Notes under the pieces: model-generated | Seen by the model: only the letters and a program-made list of their open reading frames with translations | Database searches by the model: none | Told to the model about the DNA's origin: nothing | Shown: piece by piece, positions 1 through 8,892 of the stretch | Layout: every line of letters starts with the position of its first letter | How positions within the stretch are numbered: position 1 is the stretch's first letter | DNA from: Desertibacillus haloalkaliphilus | GTDB taxonomy: Bacteria > Bacillota > Bacilli > Bacillales > KJ1-10-99 | Assembly: GCF_019039105.1 (NCBI RefSeq) | Contig: NZ_JAHPIV010000001.1 | Span: forward strand, 178,616-242,615 | Direction: 5' to 3' | DNA: 64,000 nt | Made by a program: the position numbers and the translations under genes

Positions 1-127
1 ACCCCAAACGGTGCTAACCGTTTGCGGCGACGTTAGTCGACGTAGTGGATATCAAGTTGAATGCGGTGTAAGCCTGTTTTCGGCTTACACAAGCAGGCAA
101 CATGATCTCCACGGATAGGGTCGAGCG
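1..127 (-). repeat. 127-bp structured repeat, copy 1 (runs to window edge)
   Basis: Read on the minus strand this is an ungapped match, about 104 of 127 positions, to 47513-47639 on the plus strand, so the two copies are inverted about 47 kb apart. It starts CGCTCGACCC and ends in the hairpin CAAACGGT-TAGC-ACCGTTTG followed by GGGGT. An outer stem (GTGGAGATCA with TGATATCCAC, one mismatch) encloses an inner perfect 9-bp stem GTGTAAGCC/GGCTTACAC. Substitutions between copies fall mainly in the stems and often preserve pairing. No coding potential is seen. It may extend beyond base 1. Confidence 0.75.
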
Positions 128-183
128 AAGCACCAATAAAAAAGCTCGTTAAGCACCAAACGCCTAACAAGCTTTCTCACCCA

Positions 184-759
184 TCACGTCGAACGAATCG
201 AGAAAAATTCATTCCATTTATAAATGGTATCTTTTCGACCAACAATATAAAACAGAGTTAGCAAAATAGCTAATAACATCAACCCGACACTTAAAGGCAT
301 TTCACTAATGATATGTCCAAATGCGGTATATAGGAACGCTGGTGGAATACTTGCTAAAAACGAAAGCCTCGTATATTCCTTAACATTATCGGTAATCTCG
401 ATCAAATAAAGAGAAACCAAATGAAAATGAATAAACGGCATTGTTCGTAAAATCATTAGTTGTGCAATATTCAGTGACTCACGCTCACCTAGCCATTTTT
501 GTTGCATCGCTGATAATTTGTTCAGCCAAGTAGGAAACGCATGTACGAAGCTATAGAAAACGACACTCATGACAGTTAAACCAATTAGTGAATAAATCGT
601 TCCTGGAATGACACCGAACAAATAACCACCAAGTAAACATATAAAGACAACAGGAATAAATAAAAACTGTCGAAAGACGTGCAGTAGGATAAAAAAGATT
701 GGAGCCATCCAGCCACTGCCTTCAATAAATAACAAAATACTATCAAAAGAGTGTTCCAC
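184..759 (-). CDS. ytxB: TVP38/TMEM64 (DedA-like) membrane protein YtxB
   Basis: Integral membrane protein of 191 residues in the TVP38/TMEM64 (VTT/SNARE-associated) family, whose members are small multi-pass proteins linked to membrane lipid or membrane-potential homeostasis. Hydrophobic segments lie near residues 15-40, 43-75 and 155-180, and the conserved central stretch R-T-M-P-F near residue 105 fits the family. The start is GTG at 759, preceded by AAAGGAGGG at good spacing; no ATG fits better. It follows the rplT/ysdA group on the same strand. The assignment to YtxB rests on length, hydropathy pattern and genome neighbourhood; the molecular function is not known. Confidence 0.75.
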   Translation of the reverse strand: MEHSFDSILLFIEGSGWMAPIFFILLHVFRQFLFIPVVFICLLGGYLFGVIPGTIYSLIGLTVMSVVFYSFVHAFPTWLNKLSAMQQKWLGERESLNIAQLMILRTMPFIHFHLVSLYLIEITDNVKEYTRLSFLASIPPAFLYTAFGHIISEMPLSVGLMLLAILLTLFYIVGRKDTIYKWNEFFSIRST

Positions 760-801
760 CTTGATCCCTCCTTTGTCTATATTATGAGATACTGTAATAT
801 C

Positions 802-1071
802 CTATGTCACTATAAAAAACAGAATCAAAGCGATCTGAAGGATGATGATAGTTGGAATGCCGATGGTAAACGTTACATGTTTCGTTTTATGTCGATACCG
901 CTTCATCCCAATATAGATCCCCATCGCTCCACCGAACAGTGCTAGGAAGAATAAGCGCTTTTCAGGCACACGCCATTGGCTTTTTTTCGCTTGATGTTTA
1001 TCAACTTTCATTGTGACAACGGCGATCATGTTGATGATCATAGCATAGACGAATAGGATCATTGTTACCAT
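802..1071 (-). CDS. ysdA: DUF1294 membrane protein YsdA
   Basis: An 89-residue DUF1294 protein with an N-terminal hydrophobic segment (about 1-20), a basic loop with the family signature D-K-x-x-A near residue 24, a second hydrophobic stretch with GG-x-x-G near 48-57, a K-R/H-K-T-K-H loop, and a C-terminal hydrophobic helix. Placement directly downstream of rplT is the conserved Bacillus position of ysdA. No function is established for the family. No convincing ribosome-binding site precedes the ATG at 1071 and an in-frame stop lies eight codons upstream, so the exact start (1071, or ATG 1062) is uncertain. A long hairpin element separates it from rplT. Confidence 0.75.
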   Translation of the reverse strand: MVTMILFVYAMIINMIAVVTMKVDKHQAKKSQWRVPEKRLFFLALFGGAMGIYIGMKRYRHKTKHVTFTIGIPTIIILQIALILFFIVT

Positions 1072-1160
1072 AGGTGTAGTACCAAATAGGTTGGATCAAT
1101 GACGCCCAGCGCTAAACATTTTTCAATATACATGTATACTCTCTCACCCTTTTAAAAAGA

Positions 1161-1270
1161 AAAAGGCTGTCCGTCAAGTAACAAACACCCGATACAAAAC
1201 ATGTAGAACTTTATTTCAAAAGTTGTACTGTATCTTGTACCTCGGTGGTGTCACTTATGGGACAGCCTCC
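1161..1270 (-). repeat. GGCTGTCC-ended hairpin element downstream of rplT (element A)
   Basis: The minus strand begins GGCTGTCCCATAAGTGAC and about 100 bases later ends GGACAGCC followed by TTTTTCTTTTT. The outer arms pair over 8 bp (GGCTGTCC/GGACAGCC) and the interior holds an imperfect long hairpin. The final T-tract makes it a plausible intrinsic terminator for infC-rpmI-rplT. The same 5' end recurs at 43027 and related ends at 44574 and 46578, so this belongs to a dispersed family. Confidence 0.6.
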
Positions 1271-1290
1271 TATTTTTCTAGCTTCAGCTC

Positions 1291-1650
1291 TTATGAATTA
1301 AGACTTGCTTTAGCTTTTGATGCTAGTTCAGCAAATGCCTTTTCATCATTGATAGCAAGGTCTGCTAGGATTTTACGGTTTACATCAATACCAGCAACTT
1401 TTAATCCGTGCATCATACGGCTGTATGAAAGACCATTCATACGAGCAGCTGCATTGATACGAGTAATCCATAGCTTACGGAAGTCGCGTTTCTTTTGGCG
1501 ACGATCACGGTAAGCATATAGTAATGATTTCATTACCTGACCTTGTGCTGTTTTAAATAATCTATGTTTCGAACCATGATACCCTTTTGCTAACTTTAAT
1601 ACTTTCTTACGACGACGACGAGCGACATAACCGCCTTTAACTCTTGGCAT
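1291..1650 (-). CDS. rplT: 50S ribosomal protein L20
   Basis: Ribosomal protein L20, 119 residues, the usual length. It is very basic and opens P-R-V-K-G-G, with [13 protein letters not shown] and the conserved [12 protein letters not shown] segment that contacts 23S rRNA. L20 is needed early in 50S assembly and in bacilli represses its own operon by binding the infC leader mRNA. It is the third gene of infC-rpmI-rplT, 56 bp after rpmI. The ATG at 1650 has AAGGAGGG at normal distance. Assignment is secure. Confidence 0.98.
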   Translation of the reverse strand: MPRVKGGYVARRRRKKVLKLAKGYHGSKHRLFKTAQGQVMKSLLYAYRDRRQKKRDFRKLWITRINAAARMNGLSYSRMMHGLKVAGIDVNRKILADLAINDEKAFAELASKAKASLNS

Positions 1651-1706
1651 CGTGTTTCCCTCCTTAATACTTTAACAACTTGTATGTTAAAATTTCCAAT
1701 TAATTA

Positions 1707-1907
1707 TTATTTTTTGTACGTTAACATCTGACGAATACGTTTGAAATCTCCGCTGTGAACCATCGCAGCTTTACGTAGTTTACGCTTTTGCTTTGTTGAT
1801 TTGTTAGCGAATAAGTGACTAGTGAAACCATGTGAACGTTTCAGTTTCCCACTTCCAGTTTTCTTAAAACGCTTTGCAGCGCCTTTATGTGTCTTCATTT
1901 TAGGCAT
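1707..1907 (-). CDS. rpmI: 50S ribosomal protein L35
   Basis: Ribosomal protein L35, 66 residues, the family length. It starts [14 protein letters not shown] and has the typical S-H-G-F-T-S-H and Q-K-R-K-L-R-K segments; it is lysine/arginine rich throughout. The gene lies 40 bp after infC and 56 bp before rplT, the invariant order of this operon. A strong AGGAGG-type ribosome-binding site (AAAGGAGGAACTAG) precedes the ATG. Confidence 0.98.
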   Translation of the reverse strand: MPKMKTHKGAAKRFKKTGSGKLKRSHGFTSHLFANKSTKQKRKLRKAAMVHSGDFKRIRQMLTYKK

Positions 1908-1947
1908 TTCTAGTTCCTCCTTTAAAAATCTTCTAGTCGGGCCAACC

Positions 1948-2466
1948 TTATTTCTCGTTCTTCGGTGCTAAGATTAAGAACATGCTGCGGCCTTCCATTT
2001 TGGGTTTTGCTTCAATTGAGGCAATGTCTTCACATTCTTTAGCTAAACGTTCTAACACGCTTTTACCAATTTCTGAATGAGTGATCGCACGTCCGCGGAA
2101 TCGAATTGCAGCCTTTACTTTATCCCCTTTTGAGAGGAACTTTCTTGCATTACGAAGCTTTGTATTGAAATCATGGTCCTCAATGTTTGGACTTAAACGT
2201 ACTTCCTTCACATTAATGACCTTTTGCTTTTTACGAGCTTCTTTTTCTTTCTTTTGTTGTTCAAATCTAAACTTACCATAGTCCATAATGCGGCATACAG
2301 GTGGTTTAGCATTCGGTGCAACCATTACTAAATCTAGATTGGCGTTTTGCGCCATACTTAAAGCCTCTTGTTTCGACTTCACACCAATTTGATCACCATT
2401 CGCACCAATTAGACGTACTTCGCGGGCACGGATACCCTCGTTGACCATCATGTCTTTACTAATAAT
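1948..2466 (-). CDS. infC: Translation initiation factor IF-3 (ATT start)
   Basis: IF-3 binds the 30S subunit, blocks premature 50S joining and proofreads start codons. The N-domain ([11 protein letters not shown]), linker ([13 protein letters not shown]) and C-domain (G-R-A-I-T-H; M-E-G-R-S-M-F) are all present. The first ATG (2451) lies 19 nt from the only Shine-Dalgarno (GGAGGTG at 2471-2477). Codons ATT-ATT-AGT-AAA-GAC lie between, so I place the start at ATT 2466, giving M-I-S-K-D at the N-terminus and 172 residues, as in related bacilli. A rare AUU start is a known feature of infC, allowing IF-3 to limit its own synthesis. First gene of infC-rpmI-rplT. Confidence 0.93.
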   Translation of the reverse strand: MISKDMMVNEGIRAREVRLIGANGDQIGVKSKQEALSMAQNANLDLVMVAPNAKPPVCRIMDYGKFRFEQQKKEKEARKKQKVINVKEVRLSPNIEDHDFNTKLRNARKFLSKGDKVKAAIRFRGRAITHSEIGKSVLERLAKECEDIASIEAKPKMEGRSMFLILAPKNEK

Positions 2467-2477
2467 TAGCCACCTCC

Positions 2478-2716
2478 AAGGTTTTTAACGGATCAAAGCA
2501 TTTGAAAAGCACGAGCGCCTCAGTCAGCCCCGACTAAATTGTTTTACATTTACGCAACCTATCGATGTTGAAGCAAATAAAAAAAGTGTCGGCACATACT
2601 TCGCCCACACTCTATTTTTCGATCATCTTACATCGTAAACCTGTCAACAACATGTTATGCGTCAAGCAGGTGAGAAGCGGGCGCTTCTGCTTGCTTTGTG
2701 TCCAATATTAAATTAC
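2478..2716 (-). promoter_or_regulatory. infC operon leader (L20-responsive type)
   Basis: About 240 nt of untranslated leader runs from the sigma-A promoter to infC. It contains a GC-rich hairpin near 2666-2696 (AGAAGCG/CGCTTCT core inside GCAAGCAG/CTGCTTG arms) and an internal terminator at 2577-2612. In B. subtilis the equivalent leader is bound by L20 to force premature termination; the same layout here supports the same control. I did not resolve the pseudoknot. Confidence 0.65.
2577..2612 (-). terminator. Internal leader terminator upstream of infC
   Basis: Minus-strand arms AGTGTGGGC and GTGCCGACACT pair around a short loop and are followed by a run of seven T. It lies about 110 nt upstream of infC, inside the leader, so it is an attenuator rather than a gene end. 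Confidence 0.7.
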
Positions 2717-2722
2717 TTAATC

Positions 2723-2751
2723 ACTTTACCATAGCTATTTTACCCTGTCAA
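2723..2751 (-). promoter_or_regulatory. Sigma-A promoter of infC-rpmI-rplT
   Basis: TTGACA (2746-2751), 17-nt spacer, TAAAGT (2723-2728) preceded by TG-n (extended -10). A perfect -35 at ideal spacing, pointing into the infC leader. Confidence 0.8.
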
Positions 2752-2759
2752 ACGTTTTT

Positions 2760-4922
2760 TTAGTCTGAATCATTTACCTTTCTAATCAAACGCTTCGCCT
2801 CATCAGCTGCAACCGGCTTACTAAACAAATACCCTTGCATTTCATCACAGCCTTCACCCGTCAAAAAATCAAGCGCTTCGTTTGTTTCGACGCCTTCAGC
2901 AATCACTTTTAGACGCAAGTTTTTGGCCAAATTAATGATCGTCGTGACAATCGCACGGTCATCAAAATCAGTCGTCAAATCACGAACAAACGATTGATCA
3001 ATTTTTAACGTTGAGATTGGGAATTTTTTCAGGTAAGCAAGTGACGAGTAACCTGTACCAAAATCGTCAATGGAAATTCGAATCCCTAGCTGATTTAACC
3101 TTTTTAAGATCGTTGTTGTTTCCGTCGAATACTCCATCAAACTATTTTCAGTAATCTCTAGTTCTAATGACTTTCCCTCGACACCTGTTTCAGCTAAAAT
3201 CGCCTCAACCATCTCAACAAAGTCACGACGTTGAAAATGTGTCGTTGCAATATTTACACTAACACGAAGGTCTGTGATCCCCGCATCTTCCCAGCACTTC
3301 ACCTGCTCGCATGCATGTTTAAGCACCCATTCTCCTAACGGGACAACAAGGCCTGTATCTTCAGCAACAGGGATGAACTCTCCTGGGGAAATAAATCCTT
3401 TCGTTGGGTGCTGCCAACGAATGAGCGCTTCTACTCCACATATTTTCTGATTGCGTAAATCAAGCTGCGGTTGATAATAAAGAATGAACTCATCATTTCG
3501 TAACGCCTTTCGCAGATCCATCTCGATTTGCAACTTTTTCAGCAAATTACGGTTCATCACAGATGTATACACTTGATACGTATTACGTCCACGTTCTTTA
3601 GCTGAAAACATCGCCGTATCTGCATTTTTTAATACTTCCTCTGGGTTTTGCCCATTTGTAGGAAATGAACTCACACCAACACTTGCGTTAAGAAAATATT
3701 CGATATCATTAACTTGAAATGGGCGTTTAAACACCGAAAATATCTCATCAATCATGGCTGAAAGCTTGCTTTGAGTATAACCCTCCACTACGAAGACAAA
3801 TTCATCTCCACCTAAATGAAATAGCGAGAAATCAGGACTATAGCGCTCTAACCCCACGATTTTTAAACGTTCGCTAACCCTTAAAAGAATTTCATCACCA
3901 ACAGAATGACCTGAAGAATCGTTGATGTATTTAAAATGATCAAGATCGATCATCACAACAGTAAACGGCTCTTGACTGGCTTTAGCATCACTCATCCGAT
4001 CCGTTAACTGGCAGAGCAACTGGCTTCGATTGGGCAAGTCTGTTAACGGATGATGGTACGCCATATGCTCAACAGTCGACTCGTACCTCTTTACTTCCGT
4101 GATGTCATTGATGGTCCCAACCACCTCTGTAACATCTTCACCAGCAAACATCGGGGATAACGTCACATGAAAGTATTGGTCACCACTTGGGTATTCAAAC
4201 GTGACCACCTCACCTAATAGAGCCTCATGAAGGTACTCTTTAAAAACTGTAACGACATCCGCCGGAAAGATCTCAGAAAGTTCCTTACCGTACACATTAT
4301 TGGTTTTCAAACCAAATTTATTTGCGAGCTTTCCTTCGAAAAAGGTTAATGTAAATGGTTGATCTGCTTTTTTACGTACTTTAAAAACAGAATTACCAAT
4401 ATTCTTAATAACCTCCTCATAATCATTTCGTACGGATTGTCTAAGCCTTTCTTCTAGAGCCTTTCCCTTGGTAATATCAGATTGGATCGCTATATAATTG
4501 TAATCGTTCGTTGTCTGATCAAGATATGGGATAATTTTAGTTTTCACCCAATAATAACTTCCATCCTTTGCCTGGTTTTTCATTTCGCCTTCCCAGGCGT
4601 GGCCGCTTGAAATCGTCTGCCACATGTTTTGGTAGAATGCATCTGAATGGTAGCCAGATTTTAAAATTCGATGATTTTTCCCAAATAGCTCTTCTCTTTT
4701 ATATTTTGAAATGGCACAAAACGTGTCATTTGCACTAATGATTGTTCCATTATGGTCCGTAATCGTGATAATCGTTGAATCATCAAGAGCATTGATGATA
4801 TCTTTTAGTTCATTGAATGTGTGAAAGATAGATGAATCTGTAACATTTTCACTGAGCTGATTATGTAGTGTTGCAAAAATTTCTTTTAATCCTTTATCAC
4901 TTACCTTAGGTCGATGCATCAT
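2760..4922 (-). CDS. PAS-PAS-GGDEF-EAL cyclic-di-GMP turnover protein
   Basis: A 720-residue cytoplasmic signalling protein. Order: PAS with PAC (about 35-155), a second PAS-like region (about 165-280), GGDEF diguanylate cyclase (about 285-445) and EAL phosphodiesterase (about 455-710). The GGDEF motif is intact (371-375) with the upstream D-L-D-H-F-K-Y-I-N-D segment. EAL is intact (498-500) with E-I-T-E-N, I-D-D-F-G-T-G-Y-S, K-I-D-Q and A-E-G-V-E, so both activities are possible in principle. No transmembrane helix is seen, so the PAS domains probably sense an internal signal. The start ATG-ATG at 4922 follows AAGGGGG. It stands as a single gene between infC and thrS. Confidence 0.92.
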   Translation of the reverse strand: MMHRPKVSDKGLKEIFATLHNQLSENVTDSSIFHTFNELKDIINALDDSTIITITDHNGTIISANDTFCAISKYKREELFGKNHRILKSGYHSDAFYQNMWQTISSGHAWEGEMKNQAKDGSYYWVKTKIIPYLDQTTNDYNYIAIQSDITKGKALEERLRQSVRNDYEEVIKNIGNSVFKVRKKADQPFTLTFFEGKLANKFGLKTNNVYGKELSEIFPADVVTVFKEYLHEALLGEVVTFEYPSGDQYFHVTLSPMFAGEDVTEVVGTINDITEVKRYESTVEHMAYHHPLTDLPNRSQLLCQLTDRMSDAKASQEPFTVVMIDLDHFKYINDSSGHSVGDEILLRVSERLKIVGLERYSPDFSLFHLGGDEFVFVVEGYTQSKLSAMIDEIFSVFKRPFQVNDIEYFLNASVGVSSFPTNGQNPEEVLKNADTAMFSAKERGRNTYQVYTSVMNRNLLKKLQIEMDLRKALRNDEFILYYQPQLDLRNQKICGVEALIRWQHPTKGFISPGEFIPVAEDTGLVVPLGEWVLKHACEQVKCWEDAGITDLRVSVNIATTHFQRRDFVEMVEAILAETGVEGKSLELEITENSLMEYSTETTTILKRLNQLGIRISIDDFGTGYSSLAYLKKFPISTLKIDQSFVRDLTTDFDDRAIVTTIINLAKNLRLKVIAEGVETNEALDFLTGEGCDEMQGYLFSKPVAADEAKRLIRKVNDSD

Positions 4923-5093
4923 CTACCCCCTTAACTCATTAACAAGAGGACATTCATCCTACTTTATCTAGCATACGAATGATCACTCACTCGTTTTATT
5001 TTACATCTTATCGCTTTTTTCTAGTACAAGCAACAACATTTGTAACATGCTACCTTTCATCATTGAGTTGAGAAGGATGCCCATTTAAGGAAA

Positions 5094-5243
5094 CAAAAAA
5101 ACTGCAAGCGTCATGCGAGACTGCTGAAAAAGTAACAGGCAGGTCAATTCAGGAAGAGTAATGGCTTCGCACATTACATAAAGGGCACTGAAAAAGTGAA
5201 TTCCACACTTTTTCAGTGCCCTCCGTCATGCTTACGTTTTTTC
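5094..5243. repeat. About 150-bp imperfect inverted-repeat unit between thrS and the GGDEF-EAL gene
   Basis: In the 325-bp gap 4923-5247, the left arm (AAAAAACTGCAAGCGTCATG, 5095-5114) resembles the reverse complement of the right arm (5227-5242), and a GCTGAAAAAGT segment (near 5123) resembles the GCACTGAAAAAGT of the internal hairpin. It may be a small decayed mobile unit that now supplies the thrS 3' end. Nothing else is recognisable in the rest of the gap. Confidence 0.4.
5176..5221 (-). terminator. Hairpin terminator downstream of thrS
   Basis: A perfect 16-bp stem (5183-5198 with 5206-5221; arm GGGCACTGAAAAAGTG) with a 7-nt loop, 26 bp after the thrS stop. The following T-tract is short (TTTATG), so efficiency is uncertain. 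Confidence 0.6.
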
Positions 5244-5247
5244 GCAA

Positions 5248-7188
5248 TTATTTTGAACGGTTAGCAATATCTGTTGTAATCGAGTCAATAAATGCATCTA
5301 ATGTCATTGATTCAGATTTTTGCTCACCGTATTTTCGAACATTAACAGCTTGTCCTTCAATTTCTTTATCACCTAGGACGAGCATGTAAGGAACCTTTTG
5401 CATTTGTGCTTCACGGATTTTATAGCCGATTTTTTCATCACGCGTATCAACCTCAACACGAACACCAGCTTTTTGTAGCTGCTCTTGTACTTGTTTTGCA
5501 TAATCAAGGTGAACATCAGCTGAAACAGGGATCACTTCCACTTGTACAGGTGCAAGCCACGTTGGGAAGGCCCCTTTGTACTCTTCAATTAAGAAGGCAA
5601 CAAAACGCTCCATTGTTGAAACAACGCCGCGGTGAATGACGACTGGGCGATGCTCTTTGCCATCCTCACCGATGTACGTCATATCAAAACGGTTCGGCAG
5701 GTGGAAGTCTAGCTGTACGGTTGATAATGTTTCATCTTTTCCAAGTGCAGTACGAACTTGAACGTCAAGCTTCGGTCCATAGAACGCCGCCTCTCCTTCA
5801 GCCTCAACATAATCAAGACCCATGTCATCCATCGCTTCTTTTAACATATCTTGTGCCTTGTTCCACATTTCATCGTTATCAACATACTTTTCCTTATCTT
5901 CAGGATCGCGGTATGATAAACGGAAGTAATACTCATCTAAACCGAAGTCTTTGTATACTTCTTGAATGAGTTTCACGACTGAAATAAATTCTTCTTTGAT
6001 TTGATCAGGGCGACAGAAGATGTGAGCATCATTTAACGTCATTGAACGTACACGTTGCAACCCTGCAAGAGCGCCTGACATTTCATAACGATGCATCGTA
6101 CCAAGCTCTGCGACACGAAGTGGTAAGTTACGGTAACTACGGAGCTCGTTATTATAGATCATCATATGATGCGGACAGTTCATTGGACGAAGCACTAGCT
6201 CTTCATTATCAATTTGCATCGGTGGGTACATATTTTCTTGGTAATGATCCCAGTGACCCGATGTTTTATAAAGGTCGACATTCGCTAAGTGTGGTGTATA
6301 CACATGCTCATAACCAAGGCGTTCCTCTAGATCAACAATATAGCGCTCGATCGTACGACGAACCGTTGACCCTTTTGGAAGCCACACCGGTAAACCTTGT
6401 CCAACTTGCTGTGAAATCATAAATAATCCAAGCTCTTTCCCTAGCTTACGATGATCCCTTTCTTTCGCCTCTTCTAACAAACGTAGGTACTCATCAAGCT
6501 CCCCTTGCTTCGGAAAAGCCGTTCCATATATACGTTGTAACATTTGATTGTCACTGTTTCCACGCCAGTACGCACCAGCAATGCTTAACAGCTTAATCGC
6601 TTTGATTTTACCTGTTGACGGTAAATGCGGCCCACGACAAAGATCGAAAAATTCACCCTGGTCATAAATGGTGATAAGTTCACCCTCAGGAAGCTCCTTG
6701 ATCAATTCAATTTTTAAGTGATCTCCAATTTCCTCATAGATGCTTAACGCTTCTTCACGTGTGACGACACGACGCTTAATTTCAAGGTTCTCGCTAATAA
6801 TTTTCTTCATTTCTTTTTCAATTTTAGGCAAGTCCTCAGGCGTAAGTGTGTGCTCCATATCAATATCATAATAGAAGCCATTTTCAATGACTGGTCCAAT
6901 CCCGAGTTTTACATTTGGAAATAAACGTTTAATCGCTTGAGCCATCAGGTGAGCTGTACTATGTCTAAACACCTCTAAGCCCTCGTCAGAATCAAGTGTA
7001 ACAATCTCAATGCTTGCATTTTCTTCAATGCTACGCTTAAGATCAACAACGTTGCCGTTCACTTTTCCGGCTACGGCTTTTTTCTTTAACCCTGGGCTAA
7101 TTGAAGCGGCAATATCTTCTGTTGTTACTCCTTTTTCAAACTCCTTTACCGCCCCGTCTGGAAATGTAATTTTGACTGCTTCTGCCAT
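5248..7188 (-). CDS. thrS: Threonine--tRNA ligase
   Basis: Class II threonyl-tRNA synthetase, which charges tRNA-Thr. Domains in order: N-terminal TGS (about 1-65), the H-S-T-A-H-L-M-A editing/second additional domain (about 65-240), catalytic core with motif 2 and the R-P-M-N-C-P-H-H zinc-binding/active-site stretch near residue 330, and a C-terminal anticodon-binding domain. I start at ATG 7188 (M-A-E-A-V-K-I), preceded by AAGGAGTGG at about 9 nt. This gives 646 residues, the family length. Longer reading frames run into the T-box terminator and are not translated. Expression is controlled by a T-box leader and a sigma-A promoter at 7535-7563. Confidence 0.97.
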   Translation of the reverse strand: MAEAVKITFPDGAVKEFEKGVTTEDIAASISPGLKKKAVAGKVNGNVVDLKRSIEENASIEIVTLDSDEGLEVFRHSTAHLMAQAIKRLFPNVKLGIGPVIENGFYYDIDMEHTLTPEDLPKIEKEMKKIISENLEIKRRVVTREEALSIYEEIGDHLKIELIKELPEGELITIYDQGEFFDLCRGPHLPSTGKIKAIKLLSIAGAYWRGNSDNQMLQRIYGTAFPKQGELDEYLRLLEEAKERDHRKLGKELGLFMISQQVGQGLPVWLPKGSTVRRTIERYIVDLEERLGYEHVYTPHLANVDLYKTSGHWDHYQENMYPPMQIDNEELVLRPMNCPHHMMIYNNELRSYRNLPLRVAELGTMHRYEMSGALAGLQRVRSMTLNDAHIFCRPDQIKEEFISVVKLIQEVYKDFGLDEYYFRLSYRDPEDKEKYVDNDEMWNKAQDMLKEAMDDMGLDYVEAEGEAAFYGPKLDVQVRTALGKDETLSTVQLDFHLPNRFDMTYIGEDGKEHRPVVIHRGVVSTMERFVAFLIEEYKGAFPTWLAPVQVEVIPVSADVHLDYAKQVQEQLQKAGVRVEVDTRDEKIGYKIREAQMQKVPYMLVLGDKEIEGQAVNVRKYGEQKSESMTLDAFIDSITTDIANRSK

Positions 7189-7255
7189 GCTGCTTCCACT
7201 CCTTCTTATTAATTCAACTGTTCTTGATGTGCTCATTATTAAGTAAATGGACATT

Positions 7256-7505
7256 AAAAAACACCCATCCCTACAAAAAAGGGACGAGTGTTGATCTCGT
7301 GGTTCCACCCTTGTTCCCGTAGTTGATCAGTACGACCTCCTACGGCTCATGGATCAGAATAACGGTCTGTAGCCGTCAGCAGATACTAATGGTTCCCTGC
7401 TGAAGTTCTGAGGTGGTAAGTCAATATTCGTGTTAGGAAGCTCACAGCCTTAGACTCCCCTCTCTGAAAACCGTAACATTCACTCTTGTCCTCTTCAATA
7501 CTTCT
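7256..7505 (-). promoter_or_regulatory. T-box leader of thrS
   Basis: The conserved T-box AGGGTGGAACCACG lies at 7298-7312 (minus strand). It is followed by the terminator ACACTCGTCCCT...AGGGATGGGTGT with a run of T at about 7256-7261. The upstream part carries stem I-like segments (AGAGAGGGGAG, GGCTGTGAG). A possible threonine specifier is ACC in TTACCACCTC at 7411-7420, read with low certainty. Uncharged tRNA-Thr would stabilise the antiterminator and allow thrS transcription. Confidence 0.93.
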
Positions 7506-7534
7506 TATCATCTTAAATTCATTTACTATGTAGT

Positions 7535-7563
7535 ATTATATGAATTTAAGATAATAAAATCAA
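7535..7563 (-). promoter_or_regulatory. Sigma-A promoter of thrS flanked by a 12-bp inverted repeat
   Basis: TTGATT (7558-7563), 17-nt spacer, TATAAT (7535-7540). A perfect inverted repeat TCTTAAATTCAT (7511-7522) / ATGAATTTAAGA (7540-7551) places one arm in the spacer and the other just past the expected start of transcription, an operator-like layout. Confidence 0.75.
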
Positions 7564-7587
7564 GCGCACAATGAACTTTTTCCTAAT

Positions 7588-8469
7588 TCATTGCAAAAGC
7601 GTATCTTGATGCTCACCATACGTAAACTCACGAAGGTGATGAAGAGATACTCTTTCTTGAAACACGGTTTGAATCGTCTGAATCACGCCATCATCAACCG
7701 TATTTGAATACAAGAAAATTTTCTTTGGTGACATACTCACAAGTGGGCTAATCACCATCTCTTCAATCGGCACCCCATCCTCAAAGCGCAGCTCCTCATC
7801 AAGATATTCACTAATTTCAGAAGGCGTCAGCTTTCTAAACTGCTGATCATAAAAGCTAAACGATTCCTTATGAACGAGGTGAATCACATCGACTTTGGCA
7901 GGCTTCACTTTAATAAAAAAGCGAAAACTCTCAACCATATTTTGATACTCTTGTTCGAGCATATATTCATCAATAGCAATTTCTACACAATCAATCAGCA
8001 TTTCACCATACGCTTTCAACCGAAACGTTAAAAACGGATCATAATAAAGGGTAGAATCTTTCCTTAGGCATGACGCAAACGCTTCATAAATGAGCGATTC
8101 CCTAGCGTAGAACTTCTTAATGCTGCGGGGCAAATCTTCACGGTCACCTTCAATAATAGAACGCGCAATCGTTACGATCTGATTTTTCTCCTCGGGATCT
8201 TTAAAATAAAACATGGACTCTATAATATTTAATAACCACTCTTCTTCCTTCTCGGCAATGATGTGGTTCGTTAAGATCGATACAATTAATGGTTGTACGG
8301 TTTCATAGAAATGATCATCATGCTTATCATCCGTAATCGTAATGATTTGGTCATGCAAACATTCTACAGTACTGTGCAAGCCAAGTGATTTATATTTTTC
8401 AGTATGTAGCTTTAATTGTTCAAATACTTGTCTACACTCATCTTTTTCCTCAAAATGAATCGAAATCAA
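7588..8469 (-). CDS. ytxC: Putative sporulation protein YtxC
   Basis: A 293-residue protein of the YtxC-like family, a spore-former gene conserved upstream of thrS. It looks soluble, acidic and mostly helical, with no signal peptide or convincing membrane span. Family members have no established biochemical activity; the sporulation link comes from phylogenetic distribution. The start is TTG at 8469, preceded by AAGGAGGAG at about 7 nt; no nearby ATG has a ribosome-binding site. It lies 25 bp upstream of the thrS promoter on the same strand. Confidence 0.75.
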   Translation of the reverse strand: MISIHFEEKDECRQVFEQLKLHTEKYKSLGLHSTVECLHDQIITITDDKHDDHFYETVQPLIVSILTNHIIAEKEEEWLLNIIESMFYFKDPEEKNQIVTIARSIIEGDREDLPRSIKKFYARESLIYEAFASCLRKDSTLYYDPFLTFRLKAYGEMLIDCVEIAIDEYMLEQEYQNMVESFRFFIKVKPAKVDVIHLVHKESFSFYDQQFRKLTPSEISEYLDEELRFEDGVPIEEMVISPLVSMSPKKIFLYSNTVDDGVIQTIQTVFQERVSLHHLREFTYGEHQDTLLQ

Positions 8470-8840
8470 TACAAACTCCTCCTTGTTACTTACTCGTCAA
8501 TTGCATATATAGTTGATCGTTCGTTGGTTGGTCTCTTATCAAAATGTCTCTATTACATACCTATGAGGACAATGCAGAAAAATGATTTAAATTTTTTTGA
8601 ATTAAAGGATAAAATCAGGACCTTGAGATTGTTAGTTTAGTTACTACGATTAGGAGTATGGCGATCCATGTTATTGCTTAGGAGGATCACCCATTCTCAT
8701 CCAATAACGGAACCTAGATCCACTTCCCTTTGATAGTAAGCATTTTTATCACAAATAGAGGAACCAAGAACCACAAGATCCCTCTCCCCCTCCAAAGGCG
8801 GTGCGAGCAAGCACACTCCTCCACTTATCAGTTCAACACA
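8470..8840. other. Non-coding gap between ytxC and mqnC
   Basis: No supported gene is seen in this AT-rich gap. Near 8793-8825 a stretch (AAAGGCGGTGCGAG) resembles one at 47854-47867 (AAAGGCGGCGCGAG), suggesting a fragment of a dispersed repeat. The ytxC promoter should lie near 8480-8560 but I do not see a strong consensus. Confidence 0.4.
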
Positions 8841-8877
8841 AAAAACCCTGTTGGTTTTGCTCACCAACAGGGTTTTT
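8841..8877 (-). terminator. Terminator downstream of mqnC
   Basis: A perfect 15-bp stem (AAAAACCCTGTTGGT / ACCAACAGGGTTTTT) with a 7-nt loop and T-rich ends in both directions. It lies just past the mqnC stop. Confidence 0.9.
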
Positions 8878-8892
8878 ACGCAAAGGTATTAT

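Noticed and set aside
1223-1513. Plus-strand open frame over rplT
   Set aside because: Opposite-strand shadow of the ribosomal protein gene; no ribosome-binding site.
7189-7308. N-terminal extension of thrS
   Set aside because: The longer reading frame runs through the T-box terminator and lacks a ribosome-binding site; ATG 7188 has both a good site and the family N-terminus.
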